Below are positions 33,816 through 42,537 of a DNA stretch of 64,000 bases, piece by piece. The position numbers and the translations under genes were made by a program. Location of the stretch: NCBI GenBank assembly GCA_965197545.1, contig CBDANJ010000008.1, positions 2,542,001 to 2,606,000 on the forward strand, given 5' to 3'. Position 1 is the first letter of the stretch. Each line of letters opens with the position of its first letter. The stretch is from CATOSP01 sp965197545. GTDB taxonomy: Bacteria; Chloroflexota; Dehalococcoidia; Lucifugimonadales; UBA3495. The notes below the pieces were generated by a model. The model searched no databases. It saw only the letters and a program-made list of their open reading frames with translations, and was not told the DNA's origin.

Positions 33816-36528
33816 CTAACCGCCGTCGCCGTCGCCGACGGAGGGGGCGCCGGAGTTGGTGGGGTCGGGGACGGTGGGATCAACCGGATTGCCCACCACG
33901 GCGTTCATCACCAGCTCAACGACGCCATAAGCGACGAGGGCCAGCACGATGCCGGCCAGGGCGGTCATCATGGCCGCCTTGCCGCGCTCCATCTGGTTGG
34001 GCGCTCCGCTGGCGGTGAGGTACATGTAGGCGCCGTGTAGGGTAGGCCGCCGGCGAGTTACCCCGCATTGGCGGAGCACTTTTCCGTCGGCCCCCCTCCG
34101 AACCGGACGTGCGGCTTTCACCGCATCCGGCTCTCCAGTGGTTTATGTCTGCGATTGCGGATTGCCTCGCCCGTGGTGGATGTTCATGTGACACGTCCGG
34201 CAGACCACGAGGGTCTTGCGTTGCCGCGCCGCCATGAGTTGTACCCACTGGGGCTTTTCCCGTTGGCCTTTCACGTTCAGGTCGCGCAGGGCGCGGACGT
34301 GATGGACTTCTACGTCCACCGTTGAGCCGCACATCTCGCATTCGTCCGCCAGGAGCCGTTTGATAAGCTCGGTGCGGTCAGTCCTGTACCGTTGAGGCTG
34401 TTGGTCTACGAGGACAGCCTGCCGTTGCCGTTTCAGGGGTATGCCACCGAAGTACGCCACTAGAGGGCGTTTGCTGTTGTCCCGCTGCTTTACAACCTTG
34501 AGGCAGACACGCGGCCCGTGCTCGGTTTCAACGACGCCCTTGTAGAGACGGCGCATCTTCCGTGCGGTGGACTTGTGCTTTGCCGCCAGGGTTCTTGCCA
34601 GCGACACCTCCATGACCCCGCGCAGTTTCCCGAAATGAGAGACGTTGGAGGCTGGAAGGTAGTACTGGACGACGCCCCGGAACTCCGCTTGATACCGGCT
34701 GACGATGGTGTAATCATCATCGGCCAGCAGTTCGTTGCGGTGCGACGGTTTGCCGTTGCGCATGTAGGCTCGGCAATGTTGGTCGATGACTTCGGCGGGA
34801 ACCCGCAACCCGATGCGGCCATTGAACCTGCGCCGACCTGTAGGGTCGAGCTGGTCGTTGGCTTGTTGGTTCACGAGTTCGTAGCCGAGGAACCGCGCCG
34901 CCTGGCTGGTGGCGTGGGTTATCAGGGTCTTCTCCTGGGATAGCTCCAGCTTGAGCGTGTTGTGCAGGAACGTCTCCAGGGACTCCTTCACCTGTTGGGC
35001 TTCGGCTCTTGGCCCGATAAAGCCCAGCACGAAGTCGTCCGCGTAGCGCACGTATCGAAGCCGCCGGTAGTCCGGGTCGTGGGGGTCGCCCGACGGCAGT
35101 TGTTGCATCTGCTTCCGCAGTTCCGCCGCCAAGCTGTGGTGCCCCACGTTCCGGTGATAGACCATACGGCTCCTCAAGCGTATGTACTCGCGGTTGTCTC
35201 TCCGGTCTGTGCCTCGGGTGTTTGCTGGTATCAGCACGTTCTCGACGTACTTGTCCAACCGGTCTAGGTAGATGTTGGAGAGGATGGGGCTGACCACGCC
35301 GCCTTGCGGTGTACCGCTCAACGTGCGGCCAAACTTCCACTCCTCCATGTAGCCTGCCTTCAGCAGGTACTTGAGCAGGCGTAGGAAACGGTTGTCTTGG
35401 AGCTTCTCGCCGAGCACCGACAACAGGACATCGTGGTCGATGTTGTCGAAACACCCCTTGATGTCGCCCTCGACGAACCAGCGGACACCGGTCCAGTGGT
35501 CAACCACGTTGCTCAAGGCAGTGTGGCAACCCCGGCCGGGCCGGAAGCCGTGGGAGCGGTCGGAAAACTGCGGCTCGTAGTAGGCTTCCAGAATCATCCG
35601 GATGACCTCTTGCAACAGCTTGTCCGTCCACGTTGGTAGGCCCAGGGGACGGGTTCCCCCCTTTGGCTTGGGAAGGTTGACCCGTCGCACCGGCGTCCAT
35701 CTGAACCGTTCGTAACGCAGCGCGTCAGTCAGGTCGTCGATTTTCGCCAGGGACATTCCGTCCACGGTCTCTGCGGTGGTTCCCCTGGTCATCGCTCCCT
35801 GGTTTGAGTAGAGACGACCGTAGGCCCGCAGGTACAGGTTCCGGTTGTAAAGCAGCCGATAGATGTTCTCCAACGGCAATCCTCGTTCTCCGCGTTCGCG
35901 TATGACGTTCAGTACAGTTTCGGCGTCTTGCATTGTGCAAACCTCCCTGTCGTATTCCGTCAGAACCACCTGTCCTCCTTCGCCATGTGCCGGGCTTTCC
36001 CCGGCTCGGACTACTACGAGGACTCCGTTGCCATAGGGGTCGCCCCCCGTAGGCAATCCCGCGTTCCGTTGACATAGGACGTGATAGCGCGACTTAGGTG
36101 CCCCGTTCGTTCCCTTGAATGACCGCATCGGTCATCGTTCACCCATCGGAGGTGCACTGGTCTCACCTACGGGCCAGTGCAATGGGTAGCGCCGGGTTGC
36201 AGGCGTTCTACCGGCGGGTGGCTACCAACACCAACTGGGAACTGGGGTTCAGGCAATCCAGCTTTCACCGTATCGCGCGGGCCTTGCGGAACCGGCCTTG
36301 TAACGCCTTCAGACCGTAGCCGCTTTGCCGACATGCTATTTTCCCCTTCGGCTTTCGCCTCAAGGTGGGTCGGTTGGCCCAGGAACTCCCTCCGAGTTCC
36401 TCCCGATTGAGCCGGGTAACCTATGCCGCGTGACGCGGCGCACAGATGAAGTAGCCCACCCCCACCACACCCACCAAGCCCAGCAGGATGCCCACCAGGT
36501 TCGATATGGTCTGTGTCAGGTCGTCCAT
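33816..36528 (-). CDS. VirB2-like pilin gene split by a group II intron: join(36444..36528, 33816..34036)
   Basis: Exon 1 (85 nt, from ATG 36528) encodes 28 codons, MDDLTQTISNLVGILLGL to YFI, plus one base T. Exon 2 (221 nt) starts AC and continues GAYMYLTASGAPNQMERGKAA. Joining them restores a Tyr codon and gives one 101-residue protein, with a first helix, a YFIYGAYMYLTASG core as in VirB2-type pilins, a second helix (ALAGIVLALVAYGVVELVM) and a Pro/Gly/Asp tail. Upstream AGAGGAG is a ribosome site. Without splicing no pilin is made, so transfer would depend on intron excision. Confidence 0.88.
34100..34133 (-). ncRNA. Group II intron domain V
   Basis: 34 nt on the minus strand: GAGCCGGATGCGG, GTGAAAGC apex (GAAA tetraloop), then CCGCACGTCCGGTTC. 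AGC at the base is the catalytic triad. The bulged position and stem lengths match bacterial domain V. Domain VI and the 3' end occupy the following 60 bases. Confidence 0.92.
34143..35933 (-). CDS. Group II intron reverse transcriptase/maturase with HNH endonuclease
   Basis: 596 residues, ATG 35933 after GGGAGG; a longer in-frame reading reaches into the ribozyme and is rejected. RT domains 0-7: PKGGTRPLGLPTWTDKLLQE, SHGFRPGRGCHTAL, FDNIDHDVLL and the active site YADD at 297-300. The maturase X domain follows (RNELLADDDYTIVSRYQAEF). An HNH domain closes the protein: CEMCGSTVDVEVHHVRAL and CRTCHMNIHHGRG. These allow splicing and retrohoming into the intronless pilin site. No frameshift is seen, so the intron may be active. 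Confidence 0.95.
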   Translation of the reverse strand: MQDAETVLNVIRERGERGLPLENIYRLLYNRNLYLRAYGRLYSNQGAMTRGTTAETVDGMSLAKIDDLTDALRYERFRWTPVRRVNLPKPKGGTRPLGLPTWTDKLLQEVIRMILEAYYEPQFSDRSHGFRPGRGCHTALSNVVDHWTGVRWFVEGDIKGCFDNIDHDVLLSVLGEKLQDNRFLRLLKYLLKAGYMEEWKFGRTLSGTPQGGVVSPILSNIYLDRLDKYVENVLIPANTRGTDRRDNREYIRLRSRMVYHRNVGHHSLAAELRKQMQQLPSGDPHDPDYRRLRYVRYADDFVLGFIGPRAEAQQVKESLETFLHNTLKLELSQEKTLITHATSQAARFLGYELVNQQANDQLDPTGRRRFNGRIGLRVPAEVIDQHCRAYMRNGKPSHRNELLADDDYTIVSRYQAEFRGVVQYYLPASNVSHFGKLRGVMEVSLARTLAAKHKSTARKMRRLYKGVVETEHGPRVCLKVVKQRDNSKRPLVAYFGGIPLKRQRQAVLVDQQPQRYRTDRTELIKRLLADECEMCGSTVDVEVHHVRALRDLNVKGQREKPQWVQLMAARQRKTLVVCRTCHMNIHHGRGNPQSQT

Positions 36529-36672
36529 ACAGTCGTTCTCCTCTCGCTTTGGATTGCTCGATTTGTGAATTGCGTTGCTGTGGTCAGTTCCAATCTGCTA
36601 CTGGCACATGGCTCCACCTCCTGGGCGGTTCCGGCGCGAATCGTGTCCGCGCCGGTGGTTGTCGTGTTTTCG

Positions 36673-37644
36673 CTACGGTCCCTGGCTCCTGGGCGTCGGG
36701 CCGCTCTGGGCCGGGGAAGTGGAGCCCTGGGCCGCCGAGTTCACCGCTCCGGCGGCCGTGGTGGCGGCGGCGCTGGCCGCGCCGGTTGCCGCTGACGCGG
36801 CGGCGACTCCCGCCGGTCCTCCGGCGGCTCCACCGGCCAACATCCCCAGGGCGCGGCCCGAACGCACCATCGAACCGGGCAGGGACATCCCGAAGTAGAG
36901 GGTGTGCAGCCAGGCGTCGAAGGTGCCGTGGTGCCCCAGCATCGAGGGGACACGTCCCGCCAGGTACATGAGGGCGATGGCCATCAGCAGCTTCCACACC
37001 AGGTCCTCCGACGGCTCGAAGGCGGCGAAGTCCTCCAGGAAGGCGAAGGCCAGGGCCACGGCGATGAGCTGCACCGCCTGCTGAAATACCGTGGTCATGA
37101 ACAGCCGTAGCCAGTGCTTTCCTCAACCGGCGGTGTGGGGCAGAATCCACAGCCCCAGGGCGATGGGGGCCAGGCAGAGCAGGATGTCAATCAACGCCAG
37201 GCGCAGGATCATCTGCACCAGCAGGTAGAGGACGAAGAAGCCGAAGACCAGGTAGAGCAGGGCGATGAACACCGCCAGCCCGGTGTCGGCCGTCTCGACG
37301 GCGGTAAGCAGCGGCTCCAGGGGAGCGCGCAGCAGGGCGCCGGGGGTCACGTCCAGGGAGACGGCAATGAACTGAGAGACGGCGTGGGCCACGTCGATGA
37401 CCAGGGCGCACCACCAGAGGGACGATGCGGCGGCGGTGAGGCCCAGCACCAGCCTGGGCACCATCTCGCGCCAGCCCGACTGGTGATGGCCCAGGTGCTC
37501 CTGGACTATGAAGCTCAGCCCCATCCAGCCCAGGATTACCGCCAACGCGCCCGACGTGATGGCCCAGACCACCATCCACGCCTGCTGGATGAAAGGGTGG
37601 GCGTAAGTGAGGCCCGGGGGAGTGCCGGTGAGGATGTCCGTCAT
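36673..37644 (-). pseudogene. VirB6/TrbL-like channel protein with one in-frame TGA
   Basis: The first frame, 37644-37123, encodes 173 residues with several membrane helices (MVVWAITSGALAVILGWMGL and VFIALLYLVFGFFVLYLLV) and stops at PHTAG-TGA. The next codons continue without frame change as GKHWLRLF into MTTVFQQAVQLIAVALAFAF (from ATG 37098). The family expects a Trp here (AGWGKHWLRLF), so TGG to TGA is the simplest explanation. Downstream the Ala/Gly-rich tail fits TrbL-type proteins. It could be a nonsense mutation, a sequencing error, a translated split gene or UGA readthrough. Confidence 0.8.
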
Positions 37645-37650
37645 ACGTCC

Positions 37651-38271
37651 CTACCCTCCCCGGCACTCGTCGAGGTCGCTGGCCGAGACCTTCTGCACCA
37701 CGCCGCAGAGGGTCCCGTGGACCCCCTGGATCACCCACTTGGCGCCGGCCCTGGCCCAGCGGTCGGGGTCGAGAGCGCCCAGCACCTTGTCCCACAACCC
37801 GTTGGGCTGGTGGACGGGAATCAGGGCGTGAAAGACGTGGTGGTCGCCGCCGCCCAGGCGGGGCACGGCCAGCACCAGCAGGTATGCCTGTTCGGGGTGA
37901 AGCTCGGGCTGCTCGTCCAGGGCGGGATACTCGAAGGTGTACTCCCAGCCCTCGGAGAGGTGCTTCTCGCCCCCCTGGACCCGGTAGGTGTTGGTGAGCC
38001 AGTCGCCGGTGTCGGGGTGGCGGACGGCGTAGAAGAGGACGTCGGTCCGGCGGCTGAAGATGGGGCGGGCCACGAAATCGCCCTCCTTCTTCCGTTCCAC
38101 CATCTGCCGGTCGCGGTTGACCAGGGTGACGGTGTCGCTGTCGGGGGGCTGGCCCTGGCCCAGTCCCCGCCCAGAAGCAGGGATGGCAACGAGGGCCGTA
38201 AGGAGCAAAGCTCCCGCCAGGAGAACCAGGCGGCGGGCTTTGCCGGACCTGGGAATGAATCGCCGGAACAT
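37651..38271 (-). CDS. Secreted protein heading the transfer operon
   Basis: 206 residues. A basic N-terminus and hydrophobic core (KARRLVLLAGALLLTALVAIPASG) form a signal peptide. The mature part (EGDFVARPIFSRRTDVLFYAV to SASDLDECRGG) is soluble, with two cysteines near the C-terminus. It is the first gene of the minus-strand T4SS operon, 6 bases before the VirB6-like gene. I do not recognise the domain. Confidence 0.7.
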   Translation of the reverse strand: MFRRFIPRSGKARRLVLLAGALLLTALVAIPASGRGLGQGQPPDSDTVTLVNRDRQMVERKKEGDFVARPIFSRRTDVLFYAVRHPDTGDWLTNTYRVQGGEKHLSEGWEYTFEYPALDEQPELHPEQAYLLVLAVPRLGGGDHHVFHALIPVHQPNGLWDKVLGALDPDRWARAGAKWVIQGVHGTLCGVVQKVSASDLDECRGG

Positions 38272-38346
38272 GGTTGCCTCCTATCCGTCGGTCTGCGACC
38301 GGATGTTCGGGAACCAAGTCTGGCGGCGGGGCGGGCGGCGCATAAT

Positions 38347-38386
38347 GCCCCGAAAGGGGGGGTCTGCTAACCCCCCCTTTCGGGGC
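38347..38386. terminator. 16-bp G/C-rich hairpin
   Basis: Left arm GCCCCGAAAGGGGGGG (38347-38362), loop TCTGCTAA, right arm CCCCCCCTTTCGGGGC. It separates the T4SS operon start from the divergent HTH/coiled-coil gene. No T-run follows, so a boundary or structural role is as likely as termination. Confidence 0.55.
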
Positions 38387-38472
38387 GTGGGATTTTCGGG
38401 GGCCGCCGTGATGTTATGGACGTGTACAGGAATCGGGACTTTGAGGGCACCAGTGGACGGGAGGGGGTTCGT

Positions 38473-38504
38473 AGCTGAAATGGGGGGGCAGCCCCATTTC
38501 AGCT
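38473..38504. repeat. 13-bp hairpin upstream of the HTH/coiled-coil gene
   Basis: AGCTGAAATGGGG (38473-38485), 6-base loop, CCCCATTTCAGCT (38492-38504). Perfect arms. With the hairpin at 38347 it marks the divergent intergenic region of the element. Confidence 0.55.
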
Positions 38505-38549
38505 AAATGGCAGCAAGCACTTGGAGTCCAGGGCGGGTTCCGGCGGTGG

Positions 38550-38642
38550 GGTGCAGTGGCCCCGTTGCAGGGGTGCAGTCTGCACACCGGCAAAAGCAGG
38601 ACGGGGGTGCAAGGCCCCTATTGGAAAGGTGCACTTTGCACC
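38550..38642 (+). promoter_or_regulatory. Operator-like GGTGCA array with two dyads
   Basis: Four GGTGCA copies on the same strand at 38550, 38572, 38606 and 38628, spaced 22, 34 and 22. Two are dyads: GGTGCAGTCTGCACA (38572-38586) and GGTGCACTTTGCACC (38628-38642). The last dyad lies directly before GGGAGG and the start of the next gene, so binding there would block translation start or transcription. Confidence 0.6.
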
Positions 38643-38656
38643 GGGGAGGTATGAGC

Positions 38657-39694
38657 ATGGTTGAGCGTGATGCCTTCGGGCCGGGCAGCGGCGGGACGGC
38701 CCCCGGCCAGGCGGATGGCGAAGACGGCGATAGCGCAGACGGCCTCGCGGCGGCGGGCGATGGGCTGGACGTGGGCGGCAGCAGCATGACGACGGGTGAC
38801 GCGGCCGGCGATCCTGGCGGGGACGAAAGTGCGGCCCATGCCCCCGACGCGGACGATGGCGACGCCCTGGCGGAACTGGACCACACCTTCGGCGGCGGCG
38901 ACAGCGGTGTGGCGGACTTGTACGAGCTGCGGCTGACGGCGTTGCTGCACCAGTTGGTGCGGCGGCGGGGGCACAAGGGTGCGGCCCGTGAGCTGGGCGT
39001 GAACCCGCGCACGGTTGCGGGCAGCGTGAAGCAGGGCATGTCCCGGCGGGTGCGGGAGGCCCTGGAGAGGATGCTGGTGGACCGGGACGGCGAGGCCCGG
39101 GACCGGCTGGAGGACGAAATGGAGGGGGTGAAGGTCGAGGTTGCCGGGGTCAACGAGCGGGTCGCCGGGCTGGAAGCTGAGCTGCGGGAGGGTATCCAGA
39201 ACCTGGGGGAGCAGCAGGCCCAGGGGATTCGGCGTCTGGAGCGCAGGCTGGCCCAGGCGGAGGCCGGGAAGGGTGGCGGCAATGCCGTTTCCCCCACGGC
39301 TGCGACAAGCCCGGCGCCGGGTGCGGGATCACCGTCGCGGCGGCGCTACCCCGACCTGGTTACCACTGCACCCGACGCTGATGGCGAGGAGGTCTACGGC
39401 GACACCTGGCCTTTGGTCGGCGAGTGGCGCAGGCTGTGGGACGGCCACCCGGCCCAGGGCAAGGGCCTGGCGTGGGTGTCCAGGCGGGAGCGCATCCTGG
39501 AGCTGGAGGTGGCCATGCTGGAGGACCACGGCCTGACCCTGCCGCCGGAGACGGAGCCGCTGCGGGGCCTGGACCGGGGCGCCCAGTTGAACTGGCGTCT
39601 GAAGGCCCTGCATGAGTTCAGGAAGCGCCGGGCCAGGCTGGAACTGCTGCGCCGGCTGCGTTGGGTGTTCTCGCCGGGGCGTTGGCGAAAGTAG
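38657..39694 (+). CDS. HTH/coiled-coil DNA-binding protein
   Basis: 345 residues, ATG 38657 chosen for GGGAGG at the right spacing (ATG 38651 is too close to it). The N-terminal 80 residues are acidic and Gly/Ala/Asp-rich. An HTH follows (HKGAARELGVNPRTVAGSVK) after LYELRLTALLHQLVRRRG, then a coiled coil (EMEGVKVEVAGVNERVAGLE to RRLERRLAQAEAG) and a C-terminal basic helical domain (WVSRRERILELEVAMLEDHG). Looks like an element-encoded regulator or segregation factor. The GGTGCA dyads upstream suggest autoregulation. Confidence 0.65.
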   Translation: MVERDAFGPGSGGTAPGQADGEDGDSADGLAAAGDGLDVGGSSMTTGDAAGDPGGDESAAHAPDADDGDALAELDHTFGGGDSGVADLYELRLTALLHQLVRRRGHKGAARELGVNPRTVAGSVKQGMSRRVREALERMLVDRDGEARDRLEDEMEGVKVEVAGVNERVAGLEAELREGIQNLGEQQAQGIRRLERRLAQAEAGKGGGNAVSPTAATSPAPGAGSPSRRRYPDLVTTAPDADGEEVYGDTWPLVGEWRRLWDGHPAQGKGLAWVSRRERILELEVAMLEDHGLTLPPETEPLRGLDRGAQLNWRLKALHEFRKRRARLELLRRLRWVFSPGRWRK

Positions 39695-40430
39695 GGGCCG
39701 ACGGCGCTGGCGGGGGCTCCCGGGCGGGTTGGTAAATGCTGGGTAAATCCCATCTAAACCCCGGCAAGTGATTGGCGCAGCACTGCCCCGAAACCCTTGC
39801 GGCGGGCCTGCCGGGGCCGGATACTGACTGTGTTGTCTGGCTTTTACAGTGTTTCCACTGCCTAGAAACCTGGGGGCGTGATCCCTGTCCGCCCGGGCCT
39901 GCTCCGAAGGATTGAAGCTTTTCTCCCCGGAGCGCCCACGAGGGAATTGCTGTCTGGCAGAGTGAATTATCCTTCGCCCGCAGCCGGTACACCCTCTCCA
40001 CGGAAGCGCACGGCGCGTTTCACCAGGTATCCCAAACCAAGGCGCGGAACCCCGACCCCACGGACTGACGCACGGAGGTGGCAACGGAGCAAAAACGGCA
40101 TCCCGGATTTCCTTTCCACGGAATTCCTGACCACGGCGGACCCTGAACTCACGGAAGTCCCACTGACAGGAGGTGTCAGCTAGCAAAAGGACGGTTTCTC
40201 CGGCATCCCTTACCCCTTCGGCGTAATCAGCGGAGCGACCGAAGCTGCTTCGCACTCTCTACACTCTGCGGTTGGAGCGGACTATAAGCTCCGGCTGCTT
40301 CCCCACGACTGCGGCGTAGCTGTTGGACACAGGCAGCGGCACCGCAGCTTCCCCTTGCTCCGGTTGCACTGAATCAGCAGACCGGACGCTCATCGTTGAC
40401 GCGCAGTTTCCCCGGCGCGGTGGCCTACGA
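39695..40430. other. Non-coding segment before the iteron-like repeats
   Basis: About 730 bases without a convincing gene. Contains several CCACGGA/CACGGA repeats (about 39997-40160) and CTGACA-N5-TGTCAG near 40165. Could belong to an origin or control region, but nothing is diagnostic. Confidence 0.35.
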
Positions 40431-40436
40431 CGTAGC

Positions 40437-40777
40437 CACTGGCCGGACTGCGTTCCTCTCCGTTTCCCTCTCTTATTCCCCAACTCCCATTCCCCAAGGT
40501 AGCAGCTTGCCTGCTGAATACACCCTGGGCGAACTGCGTCTTGCTCCAACCCCCAAACCGGCGTTCCATGCCCACTGCCAGACCCAGGGCGGAGTGCGTC
40601 CGGCGCCGGGGGCAAAGCCACATCCCCAGCTGCGGTCCTCTCCAACTCTCCCTCATTGCAGCCTCCAGGGTTCGCGTTTCCGCTGAATAACACCCTGGGC
40701 GAGCTGCGTCTTGCTCCAACCCTCACCCTGCGTTCCTGCGTTCTCCATAGCGCGTCTCACCGTGGGCGGAGTGCGTC
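40437..40777 (+). repeat. Iteron-like 20-bp direct repeats
   Basis: Consensus CACCCTGGGCGRRSTGCGTC. Four copies at 40521-40540, 40581-40600, 40691-40710 and 40758-40777, with one degenerate copy at 40437-40454. They lie in a larger duplicated pattern (about 170-bp period). They occupy non-coding DNA directly upstream of a gene for a protein with four HTH domains. Replication-origin iterons or operator repeats are both possible. Confidence 0.65.
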
Positions 40778-40963
40778 AGGCGCCGGGCGGCGGAACTGTT
40801 TCCCAACGTCATTCACAAAACCGAGGAGGTAATCCACCACTCGGAACAACTGAATAACCGGCAGAACCTTTAGGCCCGCCTCACCCAGGAGGTGGCGCGC
40901 CGGAAACCAGGGCGGCCGCGTGAGCCGCCACCGAAAACTGAAAAATCGATTGCTTACAGACGA

Positions 40964-41005
40964 GCGGGGTCGGTCCCTTTGGGCCGGCCCCGCTTTCTGC
41001 GTTTT
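40964..41005 (+). terminator. Terminator/attenuator-like hairpin before the four-HTH gene
   Basis: GCGGGG (40964-40969) to CCCCGC (40988-40993), with G:U pairs inside and loop TTT, followed by TTTCTGCGTTTT. It precedes the GGAGG and ATG of the next gene by a few bases, so it may attenuate its expression. Confidence 0.55.
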
Positions 41006-41017
41006 GGAGGAAACGAC

Positions 41018-42265
41018 ATGAAGGCGACTACCAACATCAACACCACCGAGGTAATCACCCATTCCATAACCGGGTTCGCCGGCAACGAGAACGCCGCAGC
41101 GGGTGCGGGGAATATCCAGGGAACGCAGGCCGGGGCGGTAGAACAGGGACAGGGCAGGGGCAAGCCCGAGAGCGAGCTGCGGGCGGCGGCCCGGCGGCAC
41201 GGCCTCAACCTGAAGGAACTGGCGGTGAAGATGGGCGTCAACTACGGCTACCTGTCCTCGGTGGCCAGCGGGCGCAGGCCCTGGACTCCCCTGCTGCGGG
41301 AGAGGGCCATGGCGGTGCTGGGCGAGGTCCCGGGGCAGGGCGTCGTCTACCGCCAGGGCGGCCTGGTGGAAGGGGAGAGCACCTGCATCCGGGAGCGCGC
41401 CCGCGCCCTGGGCATGAGCCAGAAGGACCTGGCCCAGCGGGTGGGGGTGTCGGTCGGCTACATGTCGGAAGTGGCGCGGGGCCGCAAGAACATGAGCCCG
41501 GCGGTCCAGGCGCGGGTCGAATCGGCGCTGGGTGGTCCGGTGGAGATCGCGCCCGCCCAGTGCGCCAACCGCCGGGACCGGGTGGTGAGCGGCGGCAGCA
41601 CCTACATCCGGGAGCGGGCCCGGGAACTGGGCATGAGCGTGAAGGGCCTGGCGGAACACGTGGGGGTGAGTTACGGCTACATGACGCAGGTGTCCCGGGG
41701 CCAGCGGAACATGAGCCCGGCGGTCCAGGCGCAGGTGGAGGCCGCGCTGGACGGCCCGGCCAGGGTGGAACCCGCCCAGCCTCCCACCGTCGATCCGCGC
41801 GCCCTGTGGGACCGTATGAATGCTCACGAGCTGAGCCAGAACGAGACGGCCCGGCTGGCCGGGGTCAGCTCCGCCCATCTCTCCTTGATCATGAACGGCC
41901 AGAGAAACCCGTCGGGGGAGGTTCTGAGGAAGCTGCACGGGGTGTTGTTCCGGCCCTCGGCGGCGGAGCTGGTGGTCCCCGCCGAGGTCAAGGTGATGGC
42001 CTGGAAGAAGGGCCGGCGGAACGGCGTGGTGGTGCGCGGCGCCGGCGGGCCGGGGGCTGGCGGTAATCAGCCTGGAGGCGGCACCGTTCGCATCGGCGGC
42101 CGGGTGCCCTGGGGCGCCGAAGTGGAGTACGCCTACCGCGCGGGGTACGACAGCCGGGGCCAGGTGTCGGTGACCCACGTGGTGGACGAGCGGGGCTACG
42201 GCGTCATGCTGACCAAGCCGGAGCCGGACGGCGCCGGTGCCGGCGAGGACCGGACCGGCGTCTGA
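41018..42265 (+). CDS. Protein with four tandem XRE-type HTH domains
   Basis: 415 residues from ATG 41018 after GGAGGAAACGAC. After a low-complexity N-terminus (1-50) there are four HTH domains at about 54-102, 124-171, 197-244 and 263-310. Units two and three are closest (IRERARALGMSQKDLAQRVG and IRERARELGMSVKGLAEHVG), so they arose by recent duplication. A Gly-rich linker and a beta-rich C-terminal domain (VPWGAEVEYAYRAGYDSRGQ) follow. Most XRE proteins have one or two HTHs. The upstream four-copy repeat suggests a cognate array. I do not know a named family for this architecture. Confidence 0.8.
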   Translation: MKATTNINTTEVITHSITGFAGNENAAAGAGNIQGTQAGAVEQGQGRGKPESELRAAARRHGLNLKELAVKMGVNYGYLSSVASGRRPWTPLLRERAMAVLGEVPGQGVVYRQGGLVEGESTCIRERARALGMSQKDLAQRVGVSVGYMSEVARGRKNMSPAVQARVESALGGPVEIAPAQCANRRDRVVSGGSTYIRERARELGMSVKGLAEHVGVSYGYMTQVSRGQRNMSPAVQAQVEAALDGPARVEPAQPPTVDPRALWDRMNAHELSQNETARLAGVSSAHLSLIMNGQRNPSGEVLRKLHGVLFRPSAAELVVPAEVKVMAWKKGRRNGVVVRGAGGPGAGGNQPGGGTVRIGGRVPWGAEVEYAYRAGYDSRGQVSVTHVVDERGYGVMLTKPEPDGAGAGEDRTGV

Positions 42266-42434
42266 ACGCGGCCAGGAAGGGACAGCGGGCCAGGGCGTTA
42301 CGCCAACAGCGTTTCCCCCTACCGGATACGGCAAGCCCAAGCCCTCGTCCCTTTCCCTCTTTGAGTGGACGCTTGCTGCTGAGCAGGACCGTGAGAAGGG
42401 GTTGGTGGGCGCGGGACGTTGGACCGTAAAGACA

Positions 42435-42472
42435 CAGGGGCAGCCATCGCATTCAGGCGATGGCTGCCCCTG
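42435..42472 (+). terminator. 16-bp hairpin downstream of the four-HTH gene
   Basis: CAGGGGCAGCCATCGC (42435-42450), loop ATTCAG, exact complement at 42457-42472. Stable enough to end either the four-HTH transcript or the convergent XRE gene; no T-run. Confidence 0.6.
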
Positions 42473-42537
42473 CTGGCCCATGTTTGGGGCTTTCTTGCGT
42501 TTCCGGCACTCCGTCTATGCGGGTTTATGCGGGTGCG

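Larger units (their letters stand above)
34037..36443 (-). mobile_element. Group II intron, 2,407 nt, with encoded reverse transcriptase
   Basis: The 5' end is GTGCGCC at 36443, the group II consensus. The 3' end is CCTACCCTAC at 34037. Domain V is at 34100-34133. The element lies in an ORF phase that only makes sense after precise removal. The RNA upstream of the protein (36443-35934, about 510 nt) holds domain I. A maturase-RT with an HNH domain sits in the domain IV position. It lies in the same orientation as the transfer operon, as splicing requires. Confidence 0.92.

Noticed and set aside
38503..39297. 264-residue minus-strand frame over the HTH/coiled-coil gene
   Set aside because: Ser/Pro-rich antisense shadow with no motif; plus strand has HTH and coiled coil.
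40259..40726. Minus-strand frames of 109 and 156 residues over the iteron-like repeats
   Set aside because: Low-complexity, overlap the repeats and have no ribosome site; the repeats themselves explain the pattern.
40757..42481. 574-residue minus-strand frame over the four-HTH gene
   Set aside because: Shadow: Pro/His/Arg-rich product and no ribosome site; the plus-strand protein has obvious repeated HTH domains.
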